Origin: Cardiobacterium hominis
GTDB taxonomy: Bacteria > Pseudomonadota > Gammaproteobacteria > Cardiobacteriales > Cardiobacteriaceae
Assembly: GCF_900637305.1 (NCBI RefSeq)
Contig: NZ_LR134365.1
Span: forward strand, 1,666,501 to 1,730,500
DNA: 64,000 nucleotides
Reading direction: 5' to 3'
The position numbers and the translations under genes are program-made. Below are positions 24,300 to 33,366 of this stretch, piece by piece (within the stretch, counting starts at the first letter, position 1; the number at the start of each line of letters is the position of its first letter). The notes under the pieces were generated by a model that was given only the letters and a program-made list of their open reading frames with translations, made no database searches and was not told the origin of the DNA.

Positions 24300-25271
24300 T
24301 CAGGTAACCATCTCCTCACACGCGATCCGGCAAGTGTAGCCGTTATCCCCCAGCGAGTGGGTAATCTCTTTGATGAACCAACGCACCGCGTCGATTTGCG
24401 GTTTAAAGCCCTGGGTGATGAGCGGTTGTTCGGCGAAGAGTTCAGCGCGGCCCACGGCGAGGTTGAGGGTCAGGGTGCGCGAGCGGGTTTTGATGCGCTT
24501 CATTTCCGCTTCCGCTGCCGCTTTTGCCTCTTTTTCGCTGTTGTAGGTTTGTTTCAAGTGGCGTCGGTAGCCGTCTGCGCCAACCTCAGCTTTTTTCCGT
24601 TTCGCGCCTTTTTTGTCGTGCCAGTAAGCGACGACCCCAGTCACCCGGTCATCACGGTCGGCATCGGTAAAGTCGTGGCTGTCGCCCTCACTGCGGTGGA
24701 CAGTGACGGTTGGCAAATCTTGGCCAGATGAGGTTTTACCCGCTGCACGCACCGTAAAGAGCAAACGGCCGTCCTTGACGGTGCCAACGGCGTCATGCTC
24801 CTGCGCCAGCCGGGTTACAAGGTGGGCGTCGCTCTCATTGGTCTGGTCAATATGCGGGATGGCAATACCGGCGAGGTCGGGCGCAACTGCCGGAATCAGC
24901 CCGTGGCGTTTGGCGATGGTACCGATGATGTCACCGAGGGTGGTGGCGTGGTAGCTGGTTTCGCGCTCCTCCAACAGCGTCTGGCGAAAATCCGCCGAGC
25001 GGGCACGGATAGTGATGACATCCGGCGGGCCGTGGTGGCCGATTTCATCGACGATGTAGCTGCCCCGGTTTTGTTCGCGCCCGGCAAAACCGAAGACAGC
25101 GGTCAGCTTCTTGCCCTTGCTCGGCAGTTCCACCATGCCGTCGCTGTCGTCGATTTCTACAGTCAGCTCGTCCACCTCCATGCCGTTTTTATCGATGAGG
25201 GAGAGCGAGATGAGGCGGCCGCGCAATTCCAGCGGACGGCCTTCCAGGATGAGTTGATAAATCGGTGTCAT
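24300..25271 (-). CDS. D: Phage late control / tail protein gpD
   Basis: 323 residues, P2 gpD family (baseplate hub, T4 gp27-like). Shows family features YQLILEGRPLE, GRLISLSL and the C-terminal TCRIACEEMV. Last gene of the leftward tail operon. Start overlaps the U stop. Confidence 0.9.
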   Translation of the reverse strand: MTPIYQLILEGRPLELRGRLISLSLIDKNGMEVDELTVEIDDSDGMVELPSKGKKLTAVFGFAGREQNRGSYIVDEIGHHGPPDVITIRARSADFRQTLLEERETSYHATTLGDIIGTIAKRHGLIPAVAPDLAGIAIPHIDQTNESDAHLVTRLAQEHDAVGTVKDGRLLFTVRAAGKTSSGQDLPTVTVHRSEGDSHDFTDADRDDRVTGVVAYWHDKKGAKRKKAEVGADGYRRHLKQTYNSEKEAKAAAEAEMKRIKTRSRTLTLNLAVGRAELFAEQPLITQGFKPQIDAVRWFIKEITHSLGDNGYTCRIACEEMVT

Positions 25272-25705
25272 CAGAACAACCTCGTAATCAGCGGCAGCAG
25301 CGGCGCGAGTTTGCCGTACTCGCTATAGCGGCCGTCGTAGCGTTTCAACGCCAGCTGGAATTCGATGCGCTGCGCGTTACCATCAAAGATGAGTTCGCTC
25401 GCAGTTTCGTTGAGCGAGGCGATCAGCCAGTAGCCCAATACCTTGCCGTCGCCGCGCATCAGCAAATATGGCTCACCGCGCTCGGCCATTTCGCGCAGCA
25501 TGTTGAGGCTGGATGGCCCGCCGGTGTAGGCGGGCATCAGCACTCCATTCAGGGAGATTTGGTCTTCACCGCGCCCGACAAATTGATAAGCGGGTTCGCC
25601 GCCGGTGCGGTTGTTGGATGGCCAGCGCCACTCCGTGCTGCGTTGCACACTGTCAAAAGGGGCTGTGTGGACGCTGAAAACAAAAAGCCCGTAACACATC
25701 AGCAT
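25271..25705 (-). CDS. U: Phage tail protein gpU
   Basis: 144 residues, P2 gpU (tail terminator-like). Recognised by LCYGLFVFSV-type N-terminus, the Trp-rich EWRWPSNNR and GGPSSLNMLREMAERGEP. AGGAGG before ATG 25705. Follows the tape-measure gene as in P2. Confidence 0.9.
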   Translation of the reverse strand: MLMCYGLFVFSVHTAPFDSVQRSTEWRWPSNNRTGGEPAYQFVGRGEDQISLNGVLMPAYTGGPSSLNMLREMAERGEPYLLMRGDGKVLGYWLIASLNETASELIFDGNAQRIEFQLALKRYDGRYSEYGKLAPLLPLITRLF

Positions 25706-25717
25706 GGTTTCCTCCTA

Positions 25718-28417
25718 TCAAGCCGGGGCTGCGTCGTACATTGCGCTGCGCATACCCGCCGCCTGTTTGCGGCGTTCGGCGGCCAGGGCGCTGCCGACTT
25801 CTTTTTTGACATTGGCCGCCAGTTCCTTGCTGTCCATCCCTTGGGCGTTGATGTTGACGTTGACCGTCGGCGCGTAATTGCTGGATAACGGCTGGCCACG
25901 GGTGACGGGGGTCAGCGGCTTGGCCGCCGGTGGCCTGGGTACGCTGCTATTGCCGAGGACGCCGGCGTTGCGCATGGCGTTGAGCGTCTCCTCGCGCTTC
26001 TTGTCTAATGCTTGTGCGGCCGCCAGGGAGCCGCGCGGCAGCCGCTCCGCTTGCGCCGCGACGGTCTTGTTTGCGAGGATGCTGCCTTCCTCCGCCGCAC
26101 CGACCAACCCTTTCAGCGATTCCCACGCCCCTTTGATTTTGTCGATGAGCCAGTTGATTTTGTTGGTGGCCCAGTCAATCGCGGGGCCGAAAATGTCCAT
26201 GATCGCCTGCATCACCGACCAGTTGCGGATGGCTTCGATGGCGCGGGTGCCGGCGCCGGTGAGCAAATCCCACAGCCGCCCCGGCAGATTGACGCAGAAT
26301 TCGATTGCGGCAGAGAAGGCGCCGATAATGGCCGAGGAAACGGGATTGGTCAGCCACCAGTTTTTCAGCGCCGCCCAGCGATCTTTCAGGAAGCCGATCA
26401 CGTTGCCCCAGTTTTTATAGAGCCACCAGCCGGCGGCAACGACAGCGGCAATGACGAGGACAATGGGGTTGGCCAGCATAAAGCGTCCGGCAATAAGAAA
26501 GGCACGCCCCAGCCACATGACGGCAGTTGCCAGTCCCGATAGTGCCGCTTTTCCGGCTACCGCAGCAAAACCGGCAAAACTCGTGAATAGACGACCGAGT
26601 AAACCGAGGTTTGCCAACAAGCCGCCTATGGCGAATCGGCCCATGACCCACATCGCATTCAGGCCGGCAAACACCAGCAGCAGCGTACCGCCAACTGCCG
26701 CCAGGGCAATCAGCCCGGCGGCGCCAACCATGAGCCATTTCACTAGCTCTTTGTTGTTATTGACGAAGGGCTGCAGCGTGTTCTCGATGAAGTCTTGCAG
26801 GTTGGTACTCAGCCACAACAGGCTGTCGCGCAGGGTTTCTCCGATGGTACCGGAGAGCAGGGTGGCAACCCCTTCAAGCTGCTCAAAGGCGGCAGACAAA
26901 GTCGAGGTCTTTTCGGTAATGCGCATGGTTTTGTCGGCCTGCTCGTCCATATCGGCCAGCGCCTGAGTCAGCCCTTCCACCCCCTGCTGCGCGAGGATTT
27001 TGGCGACACGTCCGCCCTGTTCGCCGAACATCTGCCGCATCGCCAGCAGCGCTTCTTCATCGCCCAGTTTCTTGCGGACAACGTCAAATTTCTCCAGTTC
27101 CTTGACGATGCTCTCGATGTCTTTCAGGGTGCCGTCTTTGTTGTAGAAATTGAATTTGACCCCGGCTTTTTTCAGGACATCGCGTGCTTCCCCTTTCATC
27201 CCTTTTTTCGCCATCTCTAGAGCCTTCGGTCCTTCGCCGAGTTTGGACAGCATCATCGAGAAGTTGGTGCCAAACATCGAGCCTTCCAGACCCTGCCGTG
27301 CCGCCAACCCTTGCAGGGCAAGCAGCTTGCGGTAGTTGGCCTCGCCGGTCAGTCCGAGCGAGTTGACGTTAGGGGCGTAGTATTTCATCGCCTCGCCCAT
27401 GTCCTCTTTTTTCAGGCCGAATGCAAAGTAGGCGCGCTGGGTCATGTCAGCGGCTTTATTCAAGTCGTCGGGATTGAGGCCGTGCGCTTCAATCATGCGC
27501 GCGGTGAAAGTACCGCCTTCCTCTTGCCCCATGTTCATCAGCACCGCCAGCTCTGCCGCTGCTTTCAGGCCGCCGCTGGTGAGTACTTCGTCTTTGACCC
27601 CCTGTTCTTTCAGCGATTTGGCGAGGTTGATGAAGTCCTGGGTGGTGCCGGGCAATACGTTGCCGAGCTGCTTCGCCTGCTTGTTGATTTCTTCAAAAGC
27701 GCCAAATGTGCCGTCGGCGCGCATCATCGTCACCTTGAGGTCGGTCGACGCCTGCTCTTGCCCCATATATTCACGCACCGGCGCACTGAGCAGGTGTGCG
27801 CCGCGCTGCGCAGCATTGATGCCGACATAGCCGGCCATTGAGGCGTTGGCCGAAACCGCCAGTCCGGCATCACGACGGGCGAGGCGCGCCTCCGCCTGAC
27901 GCTGTCTCTCGGCCAACCGGCGTAGCCGGTCGGCTTGTCGGTTGAGCGCGTCGTTGGTCTGTCCGGCCTCGCGACGCAGGCGTGCTTCTGCCGACGCAAG
28001 GTTGCGTGTATCAATGCCTGCCGCGCGCAAGCGCTGACTGAGCTGGGCAAGGCGCTGCTGTTCACGGCTGCGCGTTTGCTCCAACTGACTGACCGATTGC
28101 CGGGCGCGGTTGTACTCGTCGCGCAGGCGGCGCATGGCGGCGGTACTCTGCCCCATTGCCGCGCCGTTGCGCAGCTGGTTGTGCAGGTCACGCACCCGCT
28201 GCCGCATTTGCGTCAGATCCTGGCTGTTTTGCCGGATAGCCTGCTGCTGGCGGCGGTAGGCGCCAATATCACGCAACTGGGCATCAAAGCGATGCAGCGT
28301 GTTGCGGTTTTGGTCAAATTGCCGTAGCAGCCGCTGCCCGGCACGCCCCACGTTGGCAAAGGTGCGACTCATTTGGTCAAAGGCACGCAGGCGCACCTGT
28401 AAATTGAGTTCGGCCAT
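25718..28417 (-). CDS. T: Phage tail tape-measure protein gpT
   Basis: 899 residues. Long N-terminal Arg/Gln-rich coiled coil (~30-185), a phage-tail measure core (~200-480, including QEQASTDLKVTMMRADG), a hydrophobic central region with several membrane-like segments (~565-680), and a C-terminal part with PTVNVNINAQGMD. Sets tail length; at roughly 1.5 A per residue this implies a tail near 135 nm, P2-like. AAGGAAA precedes the ATG. Confidence 0.93.
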   Translation of the reverse strand: MAELNLQVRLRAFDQMSRTFANVGRAGQRLLRQFDQNRNTLHRFDAQLRDIGAYRRQQQAIRQNSQDLTQMRQRVRDLHNQLRNGAAMGQSTAAMRRLRDEYNRARQSVSQLEQTRSREQQRLAQLSQRLRAAGIDTRNLASAEARLRREAGQTNDALNRQADRLRRLAERQRQAEARLARRDAGLAVSANASMAGYVGINAAQRGAHLLSAPVREYMGQEQASTDLKVTMMRADGTFGAFEEINKQAKQLGNVLPGTTQDFINLAKSLKEQGVKDEVLTSGGLKAAAELAVLMNMGQEEGGTFTARMIEAHGLNPDDLNKAADMTQRAYFAFGLKKEDMGEAMKYYAPNVNSLGLTGEANYRKLLALQGLAARQGLEGSMFGTNFSMMLSKLGEGPKALEMAKKGMKGEARDVLKKAGVKFNFYNKDGTLKDIESIVKELEKFDVVRKKLGDEEALLAMRQMFGEQGGRVAKILAQQGVEGLTQALADMDEQADKTMRITEKTSTLSAAFEQLEGVATLLSGTIGETLRDSLLWLSTNLQDFIENTLQPFVNNNKELVKWLMVGAAGLIALAAVGGTLLLVFAGLNAMWVMGRFAIGGLLANLGLLGRLFTSFAGFAAVAGKAALSGLATAVMWLGRAFLIAGRFMLANPIVLVIAAVVAAGWWLYKNWGNVIGFLKDRWAALKNWWLTNPVSSAIIGAFSAAIEFCVNLPGRLWDLLTGAGTRAIEAIRNWSVMQAIMDIFGPAIDWATNKINWLIDKIKGAWESLKGLVGAAEEGSILANKTVAAQAERLPRGSLAAAQALDKKREETLNAMRNAGVLGNSSVPRPPAAKPLTPVTRGQPLSSNYAPTVNVNINAQGMDSKELAANVKKEVGSALAAERRKQAAGMRSAMYDAAPA

Positions 28418-28427
28418 AAGATTTCCT

Positions 28428-28446
28428 TGGTTTGTTCTGCTACAAT
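28428..28446 (+). promoter_or_regulatory. Extended -10 promoter of the moron
   Basis: TGCTACAAT (TGn extended -10 with TACAAT at 28441-28446), 30 bp before the small + strand gene; no clear -35, as expected for extended -10 promoters. Confidence 0.55.
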
Positions 28447-28476
28447 GCAGTTATCGAAAGAGAAAAGGAGCGTGTC

Positions 28477-28728
28477 ATGGAATTATGGGTACTGCTTTGG
28501 ATCGTGGTAATTCTCACGGTGTTGGGCGTCATCGGCGTCTTCTTTTCCTTCCTCAACGAAGTGCTTTTTGAACCGCTCTATCTATGGTTGACTGACGTTT
28601 TCTGGGCCTGGCAGGCAAAACGGGATCGCCGCCGGATTGAAACCGAAAGCCGCTTGGAAAAAGAGCGCATGGACGCTGCACAAAAAGCATCCGGACGCCA
28701 TCCGTTATCGCGACATCTTCCACTGTAA
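28477..28728 (+). CDS. Moron: small membrane protein antisense inside the late operon
   Basis: ATG 28477 after AAAAGGAG; 83 residues. An N-terminal hydrophobic segment (LWVLLWIVVILTVLGVIGVFF) and a second aromatic amphipathic stretch, then a highly charged tail (KRDRRRIETESRLEKERMD). It lies in the E'-T gap on the opposite strand to the tail operon, with its own promoter and terminator. This is the classic moron arrangement, so it is probably expressed in the lysogen; exclusion or envelope modification is possible but not shown. Confidence 0.75.
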   Translation: MELWVLLWIVVILTVLGVIGVFFSFLNEVLFEPLYLWLTDVFWAWQAKRDRRRIETESRLEKERMDAAQKASGRHPLSRHLPL

Positions 28729-28740
28729 TCTTCTTTACAC

Positions 28741-28764
28741 GCCGCCCTTTTCGGGCGGCTTTTT
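28741..28764 (+). terminator. Moron terminator
   Basis: GCCGCCC-TTTTC-GGGCGGC followed by five T, 12 bp after the moron stop. On the opposite strand it lacks a T run, so the late operon should read through. Confidence 0.85.
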
Positions 28765-28776
28765 CGTGCCCGGCAT

Positions 28777-29243
28777 CTAGCGCCGGGCATCGTTGATGGC
28801 GGCCTGCTCGCGCGCGTTGCGCTCGCGGGCGATGGTGTGCCAGCGCAGCAACTCGCGAATGCTCATCCTGTCCATCTCGCTCGGCGGCCAGCCGCCGCCG
28901 AAAACAATGTTGATGTCTGCCCATGCTTCTTCGACGCTTAGGGGGATGGCTTCCCCGCGTCATCGTTGCCGTCAGCCCCTTCTCCTCCCGTAATCATGGT
29001 GGCGACCAGATTGAGGGCGAGCATCGTGTCGCGCAGACTGAGGCCGAGCGCCTCCTGTTTGGTCAGCGCCGGGGTGCTGATGCGCGGCAGCAACTCAACC
29101 AGGGCGCCGGTGTCACCTTGGACCAGATCGAATAGTTTGATGCCACGCAGCTCGCCGGCGCTCGGTTCGCGCAGGGTGATGGCGGTGACGGGTTTGCCGT
29201 CGCGAGTGACGGCTTTGCTGAGGGTCAGGGTGTTGTTGTTCAT
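28777..29243 (-). CDS. E': E+E' frameshift fusion (tail assembly chaperone)
   Basis: After the E stop the -1 frame encodes 54 residues of the P2 E' type (EEAWADINIVFGGGWPPSEMD...). That frame has an upstream TGA 30 bases before the slip site and no ATG, GTG or TTG start, so it must be reached by a -1 slip at CCCCC (28941-28945) with the E stop codon TAA in the A site. Fusion product 155 residues. The E/E' frameshift at this position is conserved among tailed phages and serves tail assembly around the tape measure. Confidence 0.75.
28938..29243 (-). CDS. E: Phage tail protein gpE
   Basis: 101 residues, P2 gpE family: LREPSAGELRGIKLFDL and the acidic C-terminus TGGEGADGNDDAGKPSP. Serves as the short form of the E / E+E' tail assembly chaperone pair. 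Located between FII and T as in P2. Confidence 0.88.
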   Translation of the reverse strand: MNNNTLTLSKAVTRDGKPVTAITLREPSAGELRGIKLFDLVQGDTGALVELLPRISTPALTKQEALGLSLRDTMLALNLVATMITGGEGADGNDDAGKPSP

Positions 29244-29258
29244 AGGGGGGCTCCTAAA

Positions 29259-29765
29259 TTACATTTTCAGATTGGCGCGGCGCTTTTCCAGCATGTCCGT
29301 GCCGTCGATGATGCAGATGTTGTTGGGGAAGTCGATGTCAAAGAGGACGCGGCCATCGATGCTGTACTTAAACGTGGCGAGGCTTGCAGTGTATTTGGTC
29401 TTTTGCAGCTCGCCCGGCTTGCTCGTGCCAAGGTCGATTTCTTTCAGGCGGCCAGTCATCACCGCTTCGATGCCGTGGCCGCTGCAATCCATTTCGGATT
29501 CTGCCGAAGCGTTGATGCGGAATTTGACACCGGCAAGGCCACAGGTGCCGTAGATGGCGATCATTTCTGCGGTCTGTTCGCTGGCCTCAAAAGTCAGCTC
29601 CATTTTTTCCTGGCCGAGGTCGATGTCCACCGGCCCGAACATGCCGCCGGCGCGATATTCGTCGGTCTTGCGGGTGATTTTCGGCCATTCGATGTTGTCG
29701 ATGATGCCGGCATAGCCGCGCCCTTCGACGGTGAGGATGGCGTCTTTAATAATCTTGGGTAGCAT
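29259..29765 (-). CDS. FII: Major tail tube protein gpFII
   Basis: 168 residues, near P2 FII length (172). N-terminus MLPKIIKDAILTVEGRGYAG and the ITRKTDEYRAGGM loop are characteristic. Forms the inner tube through which DNA passes. Confidence 0.93.
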   Translation of the reverse strand: MLPKIIKDAILTVEGRGYAGIIDNIEWPKITRKTDEYRAGGMFGPVDIDLGQEKMELTFEASEQTAEMIAIYGTCGLAGVKFRINASAESEMDCSGHGIEAVMTGRLKEIDLGTSKPGELQKTKYTASLATFKYSIDGRVLFDIDFPNNICIIDGTDMLEKRRANLKM

Positions 29766-29774
29766 GTTGACTCC

Positions 29775-30959
29775 TTAGTTGGCGGCTTCGACGCGGCGGG
29801 CGAAGTCGATGAGGTAGATGTCGGTAATGGATTGCCGCAGGTTGAGGTTTTCCAGCGGCGGAACCGGCGTGAAGTTGTAGCTGATGCTGAGTTGCCCGGC
29901 TTTGAGGGTGTCTTTGCTGTTGACTTTGTCGTCGTACCAAGACTCACCGCCGAGCAGATAGCCGCCGCTGGTGAGTGTGCGCAGCTCGGCATTGATGCCC
30001 GCAATGATGTCGCTGGCCAAGCCGGGCGATAGCGGTTTGTCGATTGCCCACAGGTGGCCGCGTGCCACCGTTTCGGCGATGACTTGCGCGGTGCGGGTGT
30101 AGTTCTCAAAGGCAAAGAGCGCATCATCACTACATGTGCGGCTGCCCCACAGGCGGAAGCCCTGCTCACGCACCAGCGTTGTTACCTCCTTGCTGTTGAG
30201 GTAATTGGCATCGGTGGCGGTGCTGGTAATGTCAAAGTCCACGTCGATAGTGAGGCCGGTGACGCCGTTGATGCCGACGTTGGAAATGGTCTTGTGCCAG
30301 CCGGTGTCATGGTCGAGCTTGGCGCGCAGGCCGAGAGCGACGGCAACGGCGTTGATGGTGGCCGTTTTCTTGGCCGCCTCGTCGAAGCCGGTGAAGTCCG
30401 GCCACACCAGCATCAATTCGCGCGCATGGAAGTTATTGCGGTAAGTGGCCGCCTCTTCCTTGGTGTTGCCGACGGCGCGGGCATAGACAAAGCCGCGCAG
30501 CTTTTGCGCGATGCTGACCAACTCAGTGGTGACCTCCTGCGTGTCCAGCCCCGGCGCGCCAATTATGCGCGGCACGACGCCAAGCTCGGCCTTGGCCGAG
30601 AGGAGTGCCTTGGCACCGCTGCGGCGACCGTTTTCAAAGGTGCCGATGGTCTTGGCATTTTGATCGGCGCCGTTGTCGTTTTTCTCCTTGCTGGTCGGCA
30701 CGCGGACAACGACGGTCAGGGCATTGGCCTGTTTGTAGATGGCATTCAGCGCGGGGGCAAGTGTGCCTTTCGTGCCTGCCTTGCCGATAGCTTCGGGCAG
30801 GTTGCTGATGAGGACGGCCTGATTTTCCGGGAATACGGTCGCGTCGGCGTCTTCGCCGGTCGCCACCAAGCCGATGACGGCGGTCGAGGCGGTACGCAGC
30901 GGGCGGCTGCCGTTGTTGATTTCGATGACGCGGACGCCATGTAAATACTCTGTGCTCAT
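29775..30959 (-). CDS. FI: Tail sheath protein gpFI
   Basis: Start at ATG 30959 (MSTEYLHGVRVIEINNG), since the longer frame runs into the upstream gene. 394 residues, P2 FI length. Sheath signature segments include STAVIGLVATGEDAD, NFHARELMLVWPDF and GFRLWGSRTCSDD. Contractile sheath, so the virion is a myovirus. Start overlaps the previous stop by 4 bp. Confidence 0.95.
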   Translation of the reverse strand: MSTEYLHGVRVIEINNGSRPLRTASTAVIGLVATGEDADATVFPENQAVLISNLPEAIGKAGTKGTLAPALNAIYKQANALTVVVRVPTSKEKNDNGADQNAKTIGTFENGRRSGAKALLSAKAELGVVPRIIGAPGLDTQEVTTELVSIAQKLRGFVYARAVGNTKEEAATYRNNFHARELMLVWPDFTGFDEAAKKTATINAVAVALGLRAKLDHDTGWHKTISNVGINGVTGLTIDVDFDITSTATDANYLNSKEVTTLVREQGFRLWGSRTCSDDALFAFENYTRTAQVIAETVARGHLWAIDKPLSPGLASDIIAGINAELRTLTSGGYLLGGESWYDDKVNSKDTLKAGQLSISYNFTPVPPLENLNLRQSITDIYLIDFARRVEAAN

Positions 30960-31474
30960 ATTGTGCTTACTCCATAAAGGTGCTGATAGATATCTTGAGG
31001 GGATTGTTTGGCGGGGTTGTCCATGCCGAGGACGCAGGCGACAAACTCGCTGCAAAACCAGCGCGCCTCGGATTGGCGTAGCCACGGGAAAACAAAGCGC
31101 AGGACGCCGAGCCAGTCGTAACGCTGCCCCTGATGGCGGCGCAGCCAGTCGCTGACCGTATCAGCGGGCAAGGTGCGCAGGGCGCGGTCGTAATGTTCGG
31201 GATTGCGCAGGTATTCGGGGTCGATGGCGGGTAATAAGTCCCAGCGGTCGCCGGGCAACGCCATGAATTTGCCGCGCACGCCGCCATCGCGGACCGATGC
31301 CGACACACAGAAATAGACGCCGGGGCGGGTGGTGTCCGGGATGGCCAGCTCGCAATGCGAGTAGGGCGAGCGGGTAATGACACGGATGGCGCCGTCAAAG
31401 AGGTATTTGACGCGCTCGCGCAATGATGCGCCGGGGCGTGGGCGACCTTTGTAAAAGGCGACGTAAACGCTCAT
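30956..31474 (-). CDS. Permuted papain-like (NlpC/P60-related) phage protein
   Basis: 172 residues. The pair SHCEL (His) and WFCSEFVACVLG (Cys) in that order matches the circularly permuted papain/YiiX-like family, with other family marks RYDWLGVLRFVFPWL and SPQDIYQHLYG. In P2-like phages such genes sit by the sheath and may act on peptidoglycan or lipids at entry. Coupled to both neighbours by 4-bp overlaps. Confidence 0.7.
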   Translation of the reverse strand: MSVYVAFYKGRPRPGASLRERVKYLFDGAIRVITRSPYSHCELAIPDTTRPGVYFCVSASVRDGGVRGKFMALPGDRWDLLPAIDPEYLRNPEHYDRALRTLPADTVSDWLRRHQGQRYDWLGVLRFVFPWLRQSEARWFCSEFVACVLGMDNPAKQSPQDIYQHLYGVSTI

Positions 31475-31995
31475 GCGTCACCTCCAGCAGGTGCTGCAGG
31501 CATCATCGGCATCATCGGCGGCTTGTAGGCGATAGCGATGGCATCGAGGGCGGCCATATCGGCGGCTGCATGGACGCGGTCTTCTATCGCCTGTCTTTGC
31601 CCGGCCACAGACGCGGTGAGCGCGGTGTAGGCATTGCTCTTCGCCAGTGCCCGCTCACGCAAGATGTCAAGCGGCACGCCGCGCGCTTTGGCGATACCGG
31701 CGAGGATGGGCGTGGGTGCGTTGTGGTCGGCGGCCCAGGCTTGCGCTTCTATGGCTTGCGACGCCCAGCTATCCCGTTCAAATTGCGGCACGCCGTCCAG
31801 CCCAGCAACCACGTCAATGAAACGCTGCGCGGCCTCGGCGGCAGCGTGCAATTTGGCGGTTTTGGCGGCGGCAAGCGCTGCCTGCGGGTTGGGGTGGTAA
31901 TCGTCTTTGGCAATCAGGCGCAGGCCGTCGGCGGGGGTAAATGCGTCGAGGGATTCGCCGCAGATTTCGCCTTTAGCGTTGATGATGTAATACAT
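31471..31995 (-). CDS. Tail fibre assembly-like protein
   Basis: 174 residues. N-terminus MYYIINAKGEICGES with the usual short fibre-assembly strand, and a helical C-terminal half (FIDVVAGLDGVPQFERDSW, ILAGIAKARGVPLDILRERAL) typical of DUF4376/tail-fibre chaperone proteins. Placed directly after the fibre gene, supporting a chaperone role. Confidence 0.7.
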   Translation of the reverse strand: MYYIINAKGEICGESLDAFTPADGLRLIAKDDYHPNPQAALAAAKTAKLHAAAEAAQRFIDVVAGLDGVPQFERDSWASQAIEAQAWAADHNAPTPILAGIAKARGVPLDILRERALAKSNAYTALTASVAGQRQAIEDRVHAAADMAALDAIAIAYKPPMMPMMPAAPAGGDA

Positions 31996-32003
31996 GTGCT
32001 ACC

Positions 32004-33365
32004 TCACACTTTGGGAATCCAAACTTCGGCGTAGGAGCCACCGATTTGCACGGTTTGTTTGATTTTCGCGCCGGCAAAACTGACGCCATCAACCGCCTGC
32101 ATGGTTGAGGGTTGATTACGATAGCCACCCAGTGCAGCAACGCTGCCATCCGGATGCTCCAGCTGGTGACGGCCGTATTGAAAAGCGGTTGAGAAGCTGC
32201 CAAGGCAGACAAATATCAGCGCGTTGTTTGGCTCGGCCAAGGCGCTATTGCCGCTTTCATAGCGGACGCCTCCTTGCCCATCAATGAGTCTGATACTGCG
32301 CGCATTTGTCCAATGCTGTTTAACCATGCTGTAGAGCGCGTCTTTGTGTGACTGCAAGATTTGGTTTTCTGCTATCAGTATTCTTTTACCGGTTTCAGAT
32401 GCTGCAATTGCGGCCATTGCAACGCTGCTGGCGATAACGATGCGCATAAATTTCTCATCGCCTGCGACGGCTCGCATCGCGACCTCGCTACCGGCTACGG
32501 CTCGCATCGCGACCTCGCTACCGACTACTGCTGTCATCGCAGTTTGGCTGGCGGCTACTGCTGTCATCGCAGTTTGGCTGGCGGCTACTGCTGTCATCGC
32601 GGTTTGGCTGGCGGCGACTGCCGTCATAGTCGTCTGCGACGCAGCGACTGCCGTCATCGCGGTTTGGCTGGCGGCTACTGCTGTCATCGCCACCTCGGAA
32701 TCCACCCAAACACGGCGGGCGGTAGCCGATGCGATCAATGGTTGCATGGCGTTGTCAGATGCGACGACCGCTGCCAGCGCCGCCGGTGTGTCGATGATGT
32801 ACTGGGTAAGTTCCGCCGATTTTGCGACCACCGCCATGCCGGTGCGGTGTTGTGGCCAGATGTCCCACAGGGCAGGCGCGTTTTTCCACAGCGCCAGCGC
32901 TTCCTCGCGGGTAAGGATGGCGGTCGCAGCGGTCACACTTTGTGCGATGTAGCCCAGCGCCAAACGGTTGCCCAGGCACTTGTTGAGGATGTCGGGTTGT
33001 CCTGCGAGCCAGGCGGCGACCTCGGCGTTGTCAATGCTCGCGCGGAAGAGCGCTTCGTTGTCGGTAAACCAGATGTCCCGGTTGATGGTGCCGGTCATTT
33101 CCAAGAGTTTCAGGTGGAAGTAAGGGATGGCGGATTGGAATTGGTTGCTCATGTGTTGCAGCACGCCGAAATTCACGTCTTCGCTCGCGATGACCTCACT
33201 GCTGTAACGGCGTTCGAGTTCGGCCTTGAGGGCGGCGGGGAAGGTGTCCAGGGCATCGGGGGCAGCACGGTAGATGACGCAAAGCTCGATGAGCCGGTCA
33301 CTGTCAAGCGTGCTGAGGTCGGTATTGAGGATGGCGGCAACAGCCGCCTTTTGTGCGGGGGTCAT
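32004..33365 (-). CDS. Tail fibre protein with decapeptide tandem repeats
   Basis: 453 residues. Residues ~1-200 are helical; ~227-326 are ten copies of a decapeptide near AMTAVAASQT, giving a likely trimeric rod; the C-terminal ~100 residues (LIDGQGGVRYE ... VQIGGSYAEVWIPKV) are a beta-rich tip probably contacting the host. Function by position (between the baseplate/fibre genes and the chaperone) and by repeat architecture. Confidence 0.7.
   Translation of the reverse strand: MTPAQKAAVAAILNTDLSTLDSDRLIELCVIYRAAPDALDTFPAALKAELERRYSSEVIASEDVNFGVLQHMSNQFQSAIPYFHLKLLEMTGTINRDIWFTDNEALFRASIDNAEVAAWLAGQPDILNKCLGNRLALGYIAQSVTAATAILTREEALALWKNAPALWDIWPQHRTGMAVVAKSAELTQYIIDTPAALAAVVASDNAMQPLIASATARRVWVDSEVAMTAVAASQTAMTAVAASQTTMTAVAASQTAMTAVAASQTAMTAVAASQTAMTAVVGSEVAMRAVAGSEVAMRAVAGDEKFMRIVIASSVAMAAIAASETGKRILIAENQILQSHKDALYSMVKQHWTNARSIRLIDGQGGVRYESGNSALAEPNNALIFVCLGSFSTAFQYGRHQLEHPDGSVAALGGYRNQPSTMQAVDGVSFAGAKIKQTVQIGGSYAEVWIPKV
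32388..32687 (-). repeat. 30-bp tandem repeats in the fibre gene
   Basis: Ten consecutive 30-bp units encoding AMTAVAASQT-like decapeptides; five central units are nearly identical in DNA. Such arrays expand and contract by slippage or recombination. Confidence 0.85.
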
Positions 33366-33366
33366 A

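Noticed and set aside
28553..28963. 136-codon minus-strand frame across the moron
   Set aside because: Out of frame with E', very Arg-rich; a shadow of E/E' and the moron.
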